Part shown: in pieces, positions 23,175-30,762 of the stretch | Position numbering within the stretch: the stretch's first letter is position 1 | Layout: the number at the start of each line of letters is the position of its first letter | Assembly (NCBI RefSeq): GCF_014873915.1 | Contig: NZ_JADBEJ010000008.1 | Coordinates: 744,001 to 808,000, forward strand | Source of the DNA: Amycolatopsis roodepoortensis | GTDB lineage: Bacteria > Actinomycetota > Actinomycetes > Mycobacteriales > Pseudonocardiaceae | Reading direction: 5' to 3' | DNA: 64,000 nucleotides | Translations under genes and position numbers: made by a program | Notes under the pieces: model-generated | What the model saw: only the letters and a program-made list of their open reading frames with translations | The model's database searches: none | Told to the model about the DNA's origin: nothing

Positions 23175-24101
23175 GTGCACGTGCGCTGGACACGGAATGT
23201 TCGAGTGGGCGCGGTGCTCGCCGCCGCGATCCTCGGTATGACCGCCTGTGGGGGCGGAGACGACGCGGCGGCCCCGGCCGCGCCGAGCAAGGGCGGGGCG
23301 CCGATCGTGGTGGCGTCCTTCAACTTCACCGACAGCGTGATCCTCGCCGAGCTGTACGCGAACGCGTTGGAGGCCGAGGGTTTCCCGATCACCCGCAAGC
23401 TGAACCTCGCCACGCGTGAGCTGATCTACCCGGCGCTGAAATCCGGCGAACTCCAGTTCATCCCGGAATACCAGGGCGCCGCCATCACCACCGGATACGG
23501 AAAGGAAGCCGCGAAGGACGCGGCGGGCGAGCACGAGCAGCTCAAGAAGTTGTTCGAGCCCGACGGCATCACCTTGCTGGAGCAGTCGCCGGCGGAGAAC
23601 AAGAACACCTACATCGTGAAGGCCGACCTAGCCAAGGAGAAGGGCCTCACGAAGATCAGCGACCTGTCCAAGGTCGACAACGTCATCGTCGCAGGAGGGC
23701 CGGAGTGCGCGGAGCGGCTTCCCTGCTTCAAGGGCTTCACGGACGTCTACAAGCTGAAGGCCACGTTCCAGACCGTGCAGGAGGCGGGCCCGCGCGTCGA
23801 GCAGCTGCGGTCCGGCAAGGTCACCGTCATCCCGGTCGACTCGGTGAGCCCGCTCGTCGGCGACCCGCAGTTCGTGGCGCTGGAGGACGACCTCGGCATC
23901 GTGCCGACCGAGAACGTCGTGCCCGCGGTGAACAAGAAGGTCCTCGACGAGCGCGGCGCCGACTTCGTGGCCGCGGTCAACGCCGTGAGCAAGGCCCTCG
24001 ACACCGTGCAGCTGCGTGAGCTGAACAAGCGCGTCGACTCGGACGGTGAGAAGCCGGCCGACGTCGCGAAGGACTGGCTGAAGGAGAAGTCCCTCATCTA
24101 G
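23175..24101 (+). CDS. OpuBC-type osmolyte-binding lipoprotein
   Basis: 308 residues. The signal peptide ends in lipobox LGMTAC with Cys25 as lipidation site, followed by a Gly/Asp/Ala linker. The mature part opens with PIVVASFNFTDSVILAELYANALE, typical of type II betaine/choline-binding proteins, and contains IPEYQGAAITTGYG. Aromatic cage residues expected for quaternary amines are not obvious by eye, so the ligand is uncertain. GTG at 23175 or 23181 are both possible starts. A long repeat-family hairpin begins 7 bp after the stop. Confidence 0.87.
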   Translation: MHVRWTRNVRVGAVLAAAILGMTACGGGDDAAAPAAPSKGGAPIVVASFNFTDSVILAELYANALEAEGFPITRKLNLATRELIYPALKSGELQFIPEYQGAAITTGYGKEAAKDAAGEHEQLKKLFEPDGITLLEQSPAENKNTYIVKADLAKEKGLTKISDLSKVDNVIVAGGPECAERLPCFKGFTDVYKLKATFQTVQEAGPRVEQLRSGKVTVIPVDSVSPLVGDPQFVALEDDLGIVPTENVVPAVNKKVLDERGADFVAAVNAVSKALDTVQLRELNKRVDSDGEKPADVAKDWLKEKSLI

Positions 24102-24107
24102 GGCTGA

Positions 24108-24164
24108 AGTACGTGAAGGCCCCCTTCATTGCGCTAGACGCAGTGAAGGGGGCCTTCACGTACT
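24108..24164. repeat. GAAGGCCCCC-family hairpin, copy 1
   Basis: 26-nt arms 24108-24133 and 24139-24164, one G-U type mismatch, loop CTAGA. It starts 7 bp after the binding-protein stop. Nearly identical to the element at 61232. Likely terminator. Confidence 0.85.
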
Positions 24165-24247
24165 CGCGCGAGGGGCCGCCCGTTCCCCCTGCGAGCACCG
24201 GTGGAATCGTGGGCGCTGTCGTTGCAACACGGGTGAAAGGGAGTGGG

Positions 24248-24682
24248 ATGGGAAAGGTCACGGCCATCGCGGAGCGCACCATCGAGGCGCCGGCGGACAA
24301 GGTCAGGGCGCTCGTCGCGGACTACGCCGAAACCCGGCCGAAGCTGCTCACCGAGCACTACCGCGACTACGAGGTCACCGAAGGCGGGGTCGGCGCGGGC
24401 ACGAAGGCGCGCTGGAAGCTGCAGGCCACGTCGAAGCGCGTGCGTGACGTCGCGGCGACGGTGACCGAGCCTTCCGAAGGCACCATCGTCGAGACCGACG
24501 CGAACTCCAGCATGGTCACCACCTGGACCGTCCGCGAGGTGCCGGAGGGCAGCCTCGTCCGCATCGAGACGACCTGGGACGGCGCGGGCGGCATCGGCGG
24601 CTTCTTCGAGAAGACCTTCGCGCCCGGCGGGCTCAAGCGGATCTACGAGGGAGTGCTCGGCAAACTCGCCGAGGTCGTGTAG
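24248..24682 (+). CDS. SRPBCC (START-like) family protein
   Basis: 144 residues from the ATG at 24248 (RBS-like GAAAGGGAG upstream). The helix-grip fold is suggested by the alternating strand pattern AERTIEAPADKVRALVADY, GTKARWKLQAT and SMVTTWTVREVPEGSLVRIETTW, ending with a long amphipathic helix (GGLKRIYEGVLGKLAEVV). This fold binds hydrophobic ligands or acts as a cyclase/aromatase; no catalytic residues stand out. Monocistronic; the next gene starts 99 bp downstream. Confidence 0.8.
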   Translation: MGKVTAIAERTIEAPADKVRALVADYAETRPKLLTEHYRDYEVTEGGVGAGTKARWKLQATSKRVRDVAATVTEPSEGTIVETDANSSMVTTWTVREVPEGSLVRIETTWDGAGGIGGFFEKTFAPGGLKRIYEGVLGKLAEVV

Positions 24683-24781
24683 TCCTCACCACAACCGGAA
24701 TGGCCGCCCCGGTTCGCTCGTTGTACCCGGCGTGAATACGGGGCGACCGCCCCGCTTGAGCGACAGACTTGGAGTTACCTC

Positions 24782-25780
24782 GTGAACGCAACCGAGATCC
24801 GGCTCGCCTCCCGTCCGCACGGCGTCCCCACGCTCGAGAACTTCGAGATCGCCGACGTCGAGATCCCGGTGCCGGGAGAGGGGCAGATCCTGGTCCGCAA
24901 CCAGGTGCTGAGCGTGGACCCGTACATGCGCGGCCGGATGAGCAGCGCGAAGTCCTACGCCGAACCGTACGAGGTCGGCAAGGTCATGCACGGCGGTGCC
25001 GTCGGTGAAGTGATCGAGTCCACCGTGGACGATTTCAAGCCCGGCGACATCGTGTTGCACGGCCTCGGCTGGCGCTCGCACGCCGTCGTCGCCGCGAAGC
25101 ACGCGGTGAAGGTCGACCCCGAAGCCGCGCCGGTCACCGCGTACCTCGGTGTCCTCGGCATGACCGGGCTCACCGCGTACGCCGGGCTGCTCGACGTCGC
25201 GGAGTTCAAGGAGGGCGACACCGTCTTCGTGTCCGGCGCGGCGGGCGCCGTCGGGTCCGTCGTCGGCCAGCTCGCGAAGCTGAAGGGCGCGAAGCGGGTC
25301 ATCGGCAGCGCGGGGACCGACGAAAAGGTCAAGTGGCTGACCGACGAACTGGGCTTCGACGCGGCGTTCAACTACAAGGACGCCCCGGTCGTCGAGCAGC
25401 TGCGCGCGGCGGCGCCCGAGGGTATCGACGTGTACTTCGACAACGTCGGCGGTGAGCACCTCGAAGCCGCGATCGACTCGATCAACCTGCACGGCCGGAT
25501 GGCGATCTGCGGGATGATCTCGGTCTACAACAACACCGAACCGGCCGCGGCGCCGCGCAACCTCGCGTCGATCATCGCGAAGCGGTTCACCATGCGCGGC
25601 ATGCTGGTCGGCGACCATTTCGCGCTCCAGCCACAGTTCGTCAAGGAGGTCGCGCCGCTGGTCGCCTCCGGTGAGCTCAAGTACTCGGAGACCATTGTGG
25701 CCGGTATCCGCAACGCGCCGCAGGCCTTCCTGGACCTGCTGGGCGGGGCGAACACCGGCAAGATGCTGGTCCGCGTCTGA
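24782..25780 (+). CDS. NADP-dependent medium-chain oxidoreductase (curcumin/alkenal reductase type)
   Basis: 332 residues from a GTG. The N-terminal NQVLSVDPYMRGRM and the Rossmann loop GAAGAVGSVVGQLAKLKGAKRVIGSAG (split here as AAGAVGSVVGQLAK, about 152-165) place it in the MDR leukotriene B4 dehydrogenase/CurA group, which reduces alpha,beta-unsaturated carbonyls with NADPH. YFDNVGGEHLEAAI is the usual downstream motif. No zinc ligands are present. Its stop codon lies inside a hairpin shared with the convergent gene. Confidence 0.87.
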   Translation: MNATEIRLASRPHGVPTLENFEIADVEIPVPGEGQILVRNQVLSVDPYMRGRMSSAKSYAEPYEVGKVMHGGAVGEVIESTVDDFKPGDIVLHGLGWRSHAVVAAKHAVKVDPEAAPVTAYLGVLGMTGLTAYAGLLDVAEFKEGDTVFVSGAAGAVGSVVGQLAKLKGAKRVIGSAGTDEKVKWLTDELGFDAAFNYKDAPVVEQLRAAAPEGIDVYFDNVGGEHLEAAIDSINLHGRMAICGMISVYNNTEPAAAPRNLASIIAKRFTMRGMLVGDHFALQPQFVKEVAPLVASGELKYSETIVAGIRNAPQAFLDLLGGANTGKMLVRV

Positions 25781-25839
25781 CCCTGAAGCGAAGGACGCTT
25801 TCCCCGCAGCTCATGCGAGGAAGGCGTCCTTCGGGTCAG
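25777..25839. terminator. bidirectional hairpin containing the stop codons of two convergent genes
   Basis: CTGACCC (25777-25783) pairs with GGGTCAG (25833-25839), and GAAGGACGCTTTCC (25790-25803) with 25819-25832 (one mismatch). The two base arms supply the TGA stop of each flanking gene. Confidence 0.75.
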
Positions 25840-26465
25840 TACTGCGTCGTGAGCGCGCCTTCCGTCAGCGCGGCGTCCAGCGCCTCCGCCGACATGTCCA
25901 GCTTCATCTGGTCGCGGAAGATCTGGCCGGCGGTCGGCAGGCTGGAGCGCTCCGGCCAGGTTTCCGGCTTCCACAGCGACGACCGCAGGAAAGCCTTGGC
26001 GCAGTGCATGTACAGCTCTTCGACCTCGACCATGATCGCCAGCGCGGGGCGCTTCCCCTTGACCACGAGGTCGTCGAAGAACGGCGCGTCCGCGACCAGT
26101 TTCGCGCGGCCGTTGATCCGCAGCGTCTCGTTCATCCCCGGGATCACGAACAGCAGCCCGGCGTGCGGGTTCTCGAGGATGTTGGTCTGGCTGTCGAGCA
26201 GCTTGTTGCCCGGCCGGTCCGCCAGCACCAGCGTCCGGTCGTCGAGCACCTTCACCGAACCGGCCGGGTCGCCCCGCGGGGAGACGTCACAGGTCCCGTC
26301 GGACGACGCCGTCGCCAGGAGGTAGAACGGCGAGTGTTCGATCAGCGTGCGCGCGTGCGGATCGAGGAAGGGGATGATCTTCCCCTTGGTGCGCTCGGCC
26401 GGGTGGCCGAGGTGCTCACGCAGCGCTTCGCGCGTCTCGATCACCTTGATCTCTGAGGTCCCCAT
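25836..26465 (-). CDS. pyridoxamine 5'-phosphate oxidase-fold flavoprotein (MSMEG_1061-like)
   Basis: 209 residues. The PNPOx-like split barrel is indicated by FYLLATASSDGTCDVSPRGDPAG (about 47-69), VLADRPGNKLLDSQTNIL and GLLFVIPGMNETLRINGRAKL. Relatives bind FMN or F420 and oxidise or reduce unidentified substrates; the SPRGD motif favours FMN. Monocistronic and convergent with the MDR gene. Upstream lies the MITE-like element at 26485. Confidence 0.82.
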   Translation of the reverse strand: MGTSEIKVIETREALREHLGHPAERTKGKIIPFLDPHARTLIEHSPFYLLATASSDGTCDVSPRGDPAGSVKVLDDRTLVLADRPGNKLLDSQTNILENPHAGLLFVIPGMNETLRINGRAKLVADAPFFDDLVVKGKRPALAIMVEVEELYMHCAKAFLRSSLWKPETWPERSSLPTAGQIFRDQMKLDMSAEALDAALTEGALTTQY

Positions 26466-26484
26466 AGCGACAGTGAACCACTAG

Positions 26485-26643
26485 GCGCTGCCCTGTGGGT
26501 CTGTCCGCGGTCTTCGCGCCCAGGTGCTCCCTGACGGCACGGGCGGGCTCGGCCGAGTACGACCCGGTACGAGGCCGACCCGCCCGCACCGTCAGGAACC
26601 ACCTGGATCACGAAGCCCATCGAACAGACCCACAGGACAGCGC
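26485..26643. mobile_element. MITE-like palindromic element flanked by CTAG
   Basis: A 159-bp element of which both halves are mutual inverted repeats over about 75 nt (roughly 85% by eye). Terminal repeats are GGCGCTG(C/T)CCTGTGGGTCTG. It is flanked by CTAG at 26481-26484 and 26644-26647, fitting a 4-bp target duplication of the CTAR type made by IS5-group transposases. It encodes no transposase. The right CTAG contains the TAG stop of purU. Confidence 0.65.
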
Positions 26644-27528
26644 CTAGAACACGACAGTCCGGTTCCCGTGCACCAGCACGCGGCCTTCGAGGTGCCACCG
26701 CAACCCGCGCGCGAGCGTCACCTTCTCGATGTCGCGCCCCTTGCGGACCATGTCCTCGACGGAATCGCCGTGGTCGACCCGGATGACGTCCTGGTCGACG
26801 ATCGGGCCCGCGTCGAGGTCCGCGGTGACGTAGTGGCAGGTCGCGCCGATGAGCTTCACCCCGCGCGCGTGGGCCTGGTGGTACGGCCGTGCGCCGACGA
26901 ACGACGGCAGGAAGCTGTGGTGGATGTTGAGCGCCCGCCCGGCCCAGGCTTCGCACAGTTCCGGCGGCAGGACCTGCATGAACCGGGCGAGGACGACGGC
27001 GTGCGGGTCGTGCTCGTCGACGAGTTTCCGCACTTCGGCGAAGGCGGACGCCTTGGCCGCGGCGTCACCGGCGGGGAACGGGACGTGATGGAACGGGATG
27101 CCGTGGGCGCGGGTGATGTCGCCCAGCGAGGCGTGGTTGCCGATGACGGCGGCGACGTCGACGTCCAGTTCCCCGGAGGCGACGCGGCCGAGGAGGTCGT
27201 AGAGGCAGTGCCCGGCCTTGGAGACGAGGATCACGGCGCGACGCCGCTCACCGGTGTCGCTGACCTGCCAGCTGGACTCGGCCGAAAGCGACTTCGCGAC
27301 GTCGGCGAAGCGGGTGCGCAGTTCGGCGGCGTCGAACGGGAGCGAGTCGGCGCGCACGACCTGGCGCGTGAAGAACCAGCCGGTGTCGGGGTCCGTATGG
27401 TACGCCGCTTCGACGATCCAACCGCCGTGTTCGGCGAGGAAACCCGAGATACGGGCGATGATGCCGGTGCGGTCAGGGCAGCCGAAGGAGATCACATAGC
27501 GACGTTCAGGGTTCGACACGGACCCCAT
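26644..27528 (-). CDS. purU: formyltetrahydrofolate deformylase
   Basis: 294 residues. The N-terminal ACT domain (YVISFGCPDRTGIIARISGF, about 11-30) is followed by a formyl-transferase domain with NIHHSFLPSF (about 217-226) and DLDAGPIVDQDV. PurU hydrolyses 10-formyl-THF to formate and THF, balancing one-carbon pools. The ATG at 27528 overlaps the DedA gene end by 23 bp on the same strand. The TAG stop lies in the CTAG that flanks the MITE-like element, yet the C-terminus (GNRTVVF) is full length. Confidence 0.92.
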   Translation of the reverse strand: MGSVSNPERRYVISFGCPDRTGIIARISGFLAEHGGWIVEAAYHTDPDTGWFFTRQVVRADSLPFDAAELRTRFADVAKSLSAESSWQVSDTGERRRAVILVSKAGHCLYDLLGRVASGELDVDVAAVIGNHASLGDITRAHGIPFHHVPFPAGDAAAKASAFAEVRKLVDEHDPHAVVLARFMQVLPPELCEAWAGRALNIHHSFLPSFVGARPYHQAHARGVKLIGATCHYVTADLDAGPIVDQDVIRVDHGDSVEDMVRKGRDIEKVTLARGLRWHLEGRVLVHGNRTVVF

Positions 27529-28165
27529 TGTCGCTGGTCTCGGCCGCCGCGCGGCGCCGGGTCAGTATCCGGACGCGGACCCGCCGCCCGACCTCGATCG
27601 CCGCGACCAGCAGCAGGCCGAGCGCGAAGGACAGCAGAAGGCCCTTCTCCGGCTCGTCCGCGAAGGCCGCTCCGCCGACGAGGCCGATGAGGACGCTGTA
27701 CACCGCCCAGATGCTCGCGCCGAGGGCGTCGAGCGGGACGAACTTGCGTGGCGGGTAGCCGAGGCTGCCGTTGGCGAGCCCGCTCGCGACCCGGCCGCCG
27801 GGCAGGTAGCGGGCGGCGAGGATCAGCAGGACGGCGTTGCGCCGCACCTGGATCTTCGCCCATTCGTAGCGCCGGACCCCGTCCGGGCCGCGCTGCAGGC
27901 GGGCGAGCGCACGCGGGCCCGCGGCCGCGCCGACGGTGTAGCTCAGGCAGTCGCCCAGCCAGGCCCCGAGCGCGGCGATCAGGGCGAGCAGCGCCAGCTG
28001 GGGGAAGTCCGTGCCGATCAGGACGGCGACGGTGATGACGGTGGTCTCGCTCGGCATGAACGGCAGGAGCGCGTCCAACCCGGACACGAGGAACACGATC
28101 ACCCACAGCCAGGGCGATCCGAGCGTGCCCTCGAGCAGCCCGGTGACGTACTCCAGCAGTTCCAC
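27506..28165 (-). CDS. DedA family membrane protein
   Basis: 219 residues from a GTG. Family landmarks: FLVSGLDALLPFMPSETTVI (about 25-44), GAWLGDCLSYTVGAAAGPRAL (about 87-107) and AARYLPGGRVASGLANG (about 137-153), a G-[RK]-[FL]-x-P-G-G-R type reentrant motif. DedA proteins are proton-dependent flippases or carriers for undecaprenyl phosphate or phospholipids. It overlaps purU by 23 bp; co-transcription is likely, though the functional link is unclear. Confidence 0.85.
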   Translation of the reverse strand: MELLEYVTGLLEGTLGSPWLWVIVFLVSGLDALLPFMPSETTVITVAVLIGTDFPQLALLALIAALGAWLGDCLSYTVGAAAGPRALARLQRGPDGVRRYEWAKIQVRRNAVLLILAARYLPGGRVASGLANGSLGYPPRKFVPLDALGASIWAVYSVLIGLVGGAAFADEPEKGLLLSFALGLLLVAAIEVGRRVRVRILTRRRAAAETSDNGVRVEP

Positions 28166-28228
28166 GGTTCCATGGTGATCACCGCAGGTCGCTTTGGGGT
28201 GACGGAGCGGGGTTCGACCGGTGAATTC

Positions 28229-29026
28229 CTAGTCCGGGGCCACCGACGACCACGGCACGGTGAGTTCACCCAGCCGCCACCGCGACGGGCGGTTCAGCAC
28301 CGGCCAGCCCCGGGCGGTGAGCAGATGGACGGCGTGCGCCCAGCGGGCGCGGACGCCGAAGTTCTGGTGCGGTGCCGCCGTCGCCCAGCAGGTGTCCAAA
28401 ATGGACAGTAGTTCGTGGACCCGTTCGCCGGGAACGTTGCGGTGAATGAGGATCTTGGGCAGTCGTTCGGCCACTGTGGACGGACGTTCCAGGCTGGCAA
28501 GATGGACGGACAGGGTCAGGCTGCGTGGCCCGCCGGAGCCGACCGCGACCCACGTGCTGAGCCGCCCGATCTCGTCGCAGGTGCCTTCGACGAGCAGTCC
28601 GCCCGGCGCCATCGCGTCCAGCATCAGCGACCAGGCGCCCGGGACCTCGGCCTCGTCGTACTGGCGCAGCACGTTGAACGCGCGCACCAGCACCGGCCGC
28701 GTCCCGGCGAGTTCGAAGCCGCCGCGCCGGAAGTCCAGCCACGGCCGGTCGACGGCGGTTTGCGCCACGGCGACCCGTTCGGCGTCCAGCTCCAGGCCAA
28801 GGACCCGGACGTCGCGCCGGACGGTGCGCAGCCGGCGCGCCATCTCGACGGTGGTCACGGGTGAGGCGCCGTAGCCGAGGTCCACCACGAGCGGTTCGTC
28901 CGCGCGATGCAGCAGCCCGGTCACGCCGGGGTCGCTCGCCAGCCAGCGGTCGACGCGGCGGAGCCGGTTGGGGTTGGTCGTGCCCCGTGTCGGTGCCCCG
29001 ACCGGTTTCAGCGCTCGGCCAGCCAC
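28229..29026 (-). CDS. class I SAM-dependent methyltransferase, unknown substrate
   Basis: About 265 residues from the GTG at 29026, which overlaps the upstream DUF2505 gene by 19 bp. A motif-I-like glycine loop is VVDLGYGASPVTTVEMARRL (about 42-61), followed by VLGLELDAERVAVAQ, consistent with a Rossmann methyltransferase. SLMLDAMAPGGLLVEGTCDEIGR resembles motif III. The start is uncertain because the frame stays open far upstream. The pairing with DUF2505 is probably an operon. Confidence 0.65.
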   Translation of the reverse strand: MAGRALKPVGAPTRGTTNPNRLRRVDRWLASDPGVTGLLHRADEPLVVDLGYGASPVTTVEMARRLRTVRRDVRVLGLELDAERVAVAQTAVDRPWLDFRRGGFELAGTRPVLVRAFNVLRQYDEAEVPGAWSLMLDAMAPGGLLVEGTCDEIGRLSTWVAVGSGGPRSLTLSVHLASLERPSTVAERLPKILIHRNVPGERVHELLSILDTCWATAAPHQNFGVRARWAHAVHLLTARGWPVLNRPSRWRLGELTVPWSSVAPD

Positions 29027-29505
29027 TTCGCGACGAATTCGGCCTCGCGTTCCAGCAGCTTGGTGACCTGTTCGGCGATCACGCCTTCCAGCTTCCCGCC
29101 GACGAACGGGATCCGCACCTTGACCTCGCCGCTGTTGACCAGCGTCGTCCGCTCGCCTTCGCCGGTCAGCGACGTCTTGGCGGTGATCTCGCCCGGCACG
29201 CCCGAGACCGACGCCGTCGCGGTGCCGGTGTAGCCGGATCCGGCGGCCTTCCAGGTCTGCTCCCGCTCGACGATCAGATCGCCCCGGTGCAGTGTCCGCA
29301 CGGCCGACGGGAGCTTGTCCGAGCTGATGCCCTGGCGCAGCTTGTAGCGCACGCCGTCCCCGGCCGGTGCGTACTCCAGCAGCTCCGCGTCGTCGCCGCC
29401 GATCTGCTCCAGCCTCGCCCGCAGCGCCGCCTCGCCGGCGACCGCGTCGAACGTGGTCGCGAGGTCTGCGGAGAACGTCGATCGGTGCTCGATACGGGAG
29501 GCCAT
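29008..29505 (-). CDS. DUF2505 family protein
   Basis: 165 residues. Actinobacterial DUF2505 proteins (Rv0481c in M. tuberculosis sits beside murB in the same way) have an SRPBCC-like fold; here strands such as EHRSTFSADLATTFDAVAGEA, DGVRYKLRQGISSDKLPSAV and GEVKVRIPFVGGKLEGVIAE are visible. Function is unknown. It is divergent from murB, with only 26 bp between starts. Confidence 0.82.
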   Translation of the reverse strand: MASRIEHRSTFSADLATTFDAVAGEAALRARLEQIGGDDAELLEYAPAGDGVRYKLRQGISSDKLPSAVRTLHRGDLIVEREQTWKAAGSGYTGTATASVSGVPGEITAKTSLTGEGERTTLVNSGEVKVRIPFVGGKLEGVIAEQVTKLLEREAEFVAKWLAER

Positions 29506-29531
29506 GGCGCCAGACAGTACCGTTCACGGGC

Positions 29532-30584
29532 GTGAGCACTGCCGAAACTCCCACCCTCGCCGACCACACCACGTTGCGCCTCGGCGGTCCGGCACGGCGT
29601 TATGCCGAGGCGAAGACCGTGGAGGCCCTGGTCGACGCGGTCCGCGAGGCCGACGACGCCGGTGAGCCGATCCTGCTGCTCGGCGGCGGCTCGAACCTCG
29701 TCGTCTCCGACGACGGTTTCGCGGGCACGGTGCTGAAGGTCGGCACGACCGGCTGGACACGTGACGGGGATCTCGTCGAGGTCGCGGCGGGGGAGAACTG
29801 GGACGGTTTCGTCGAGGATCTGGTCGCGAAAGGCCTCGGCGGGCTCGAATGCCTGTCCGGGATCCCCGGTTCGGTCGGTGCGACACCGATCCAGAACGTC
29901 GGCGCGTACGGCTGCGAGGTGGCCGAGTCCCTGGTCTCGGTCGACCTCTACGACCGCGCCACCCGCGAGATCCGCACGCTGAGCGCCGAAGAGCTCGGCT
30001 TCGGCTACCGCACGTCGATCCTGAAGGGGACCGACGCGGGCGTCGTGCTCACCGTGCGTTTCAAGGTCACCGAAGACGGCCTCTCCGCCCCGATCCGCTA
30101 CGCCGAACTCGCCCGCACGCTAGGTGTCGAGATCGGTGACCGGGTCCCGGCGGCCGAAGCACGCGGAGCCGTCCTCGGGCTGCGTCGCGGCAAGGGCATG
30201 GTCCTTGACGCCGACGACCACGACACGTGGAGCGCGGGCTCGTTCTTCACCAACCCGATCATCGGCGAAGCGCGGCTGGCGAAGGTGCTGGCGGGGATCG
30301 TTGAGGTCGTCGGCGAGGACGTGCGCGTGCCGCAGTACCCGGCGCCCGGCGGCACGAAGCTGTCCGCCGCGTGGCTGATCGAGCGGGCCGGGTTCGCCAA
30401 GGGTCACGAAGGGCCCGGGGGCAGGGTCTCGCTGTCGACGAAGCACACGCTCGCGCTCACGAACCGGGGTAAAGCCTCGACGGAGGACCTTCTCGCTTTG
30501 GCACGCGAAGTGCGCGACGGCGTCGAAGCTCGCTTCGGCGTTTCGCTGCACCCTGAACCCCTTTTGATCAACTGCGCCCTCTAG
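29532..30584 (+). CDS. murB: UDP-N-acetylenolpyruvoylglucosamine reductase
   Basis: 350 residues from a GTG, typical length for type I MurB. FAD-binding motif ILLLGGGSNLVVSDDGF (about 44-60); ECLSGIPGSVGATPIQNVGAYG (split as GIPGSVGATPIQNVGAYG, about 111-128); and WSAGSFFTNPII with the catalytic Ser near 238. MurB reduces the enolpyruvyl ether with NADPH to make UDP-MurNAc for peptidoglycan. An AGAGGAC-family repeat follows the stop by 7 bp, and an L,D-transpeptidase gene is next on the same strand. Confidence 0.95.
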   Translation: MSTAETPTLADHTTLRLGGPARRYAEAKTVEALVDAVREADDAGEPILLLGGGSNLVVSDDGFAGTVLKVGTTGWTRDGDLVEVAAGENWDGFVEDLVAKGLGGLECLSGIPGSVGATPIQNVGAYGCEVAESLVSVDLYDRATREIRTLSAEELGFGYRTSILKGTDAGVVLTVRFKVTEDGLSAPIRYAELARTLGVEIGDRVPAAEARGAVLGLRRGKGMVLDADDHDTWSAGSFFTNPIIGEARLAKVLAGIVEVVGEDVRVPQYPAPGGTKLSAAWLIERAGFAKGHEGPGGRVSLSTKHTLALTNRGKASTEDLLALAREVRDGVEARFGVSLHPEPLLINCAL

Positions 30585-30591
30585 CCTCCGC

Positions 30592-30615
30592 CCGCGTTCA
30601 GAGGACGAAATGCGG
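30592..30615. repeat. AGAGGAC-family element (solo half)
   Basis: A 24-bp element with GCGTTCAGAGGACGAAATGC at its core, 7 bp after the murB stop. It matches the right arm of the full hairpin at 37007-37070. No inverted partner is nearby. Confidence 0.65.
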
Positions 30616-30762
30616 GAGGTGAACAACCCCACGCCCTCCCCGTGCGTCTATCCCCGTGAGGGGCGCGGGTGACTTCCGTCGCCGCGGGTAACGTCGGAGA
30701 GGTTCCCAGCGCTGAGCGGGTAGGGGCTCGCGGGGAGACGGGGATCTTCATGGGAGGTACAC

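Noticed and set aside
30640..30762. Cyclic-di-AMP (ydaO) riboswitch before the L,D-transpeptidase gene
   Set aside because: Such switches precede some actinobacterial cell-wall genes, but I could not find the conserved core by eye.
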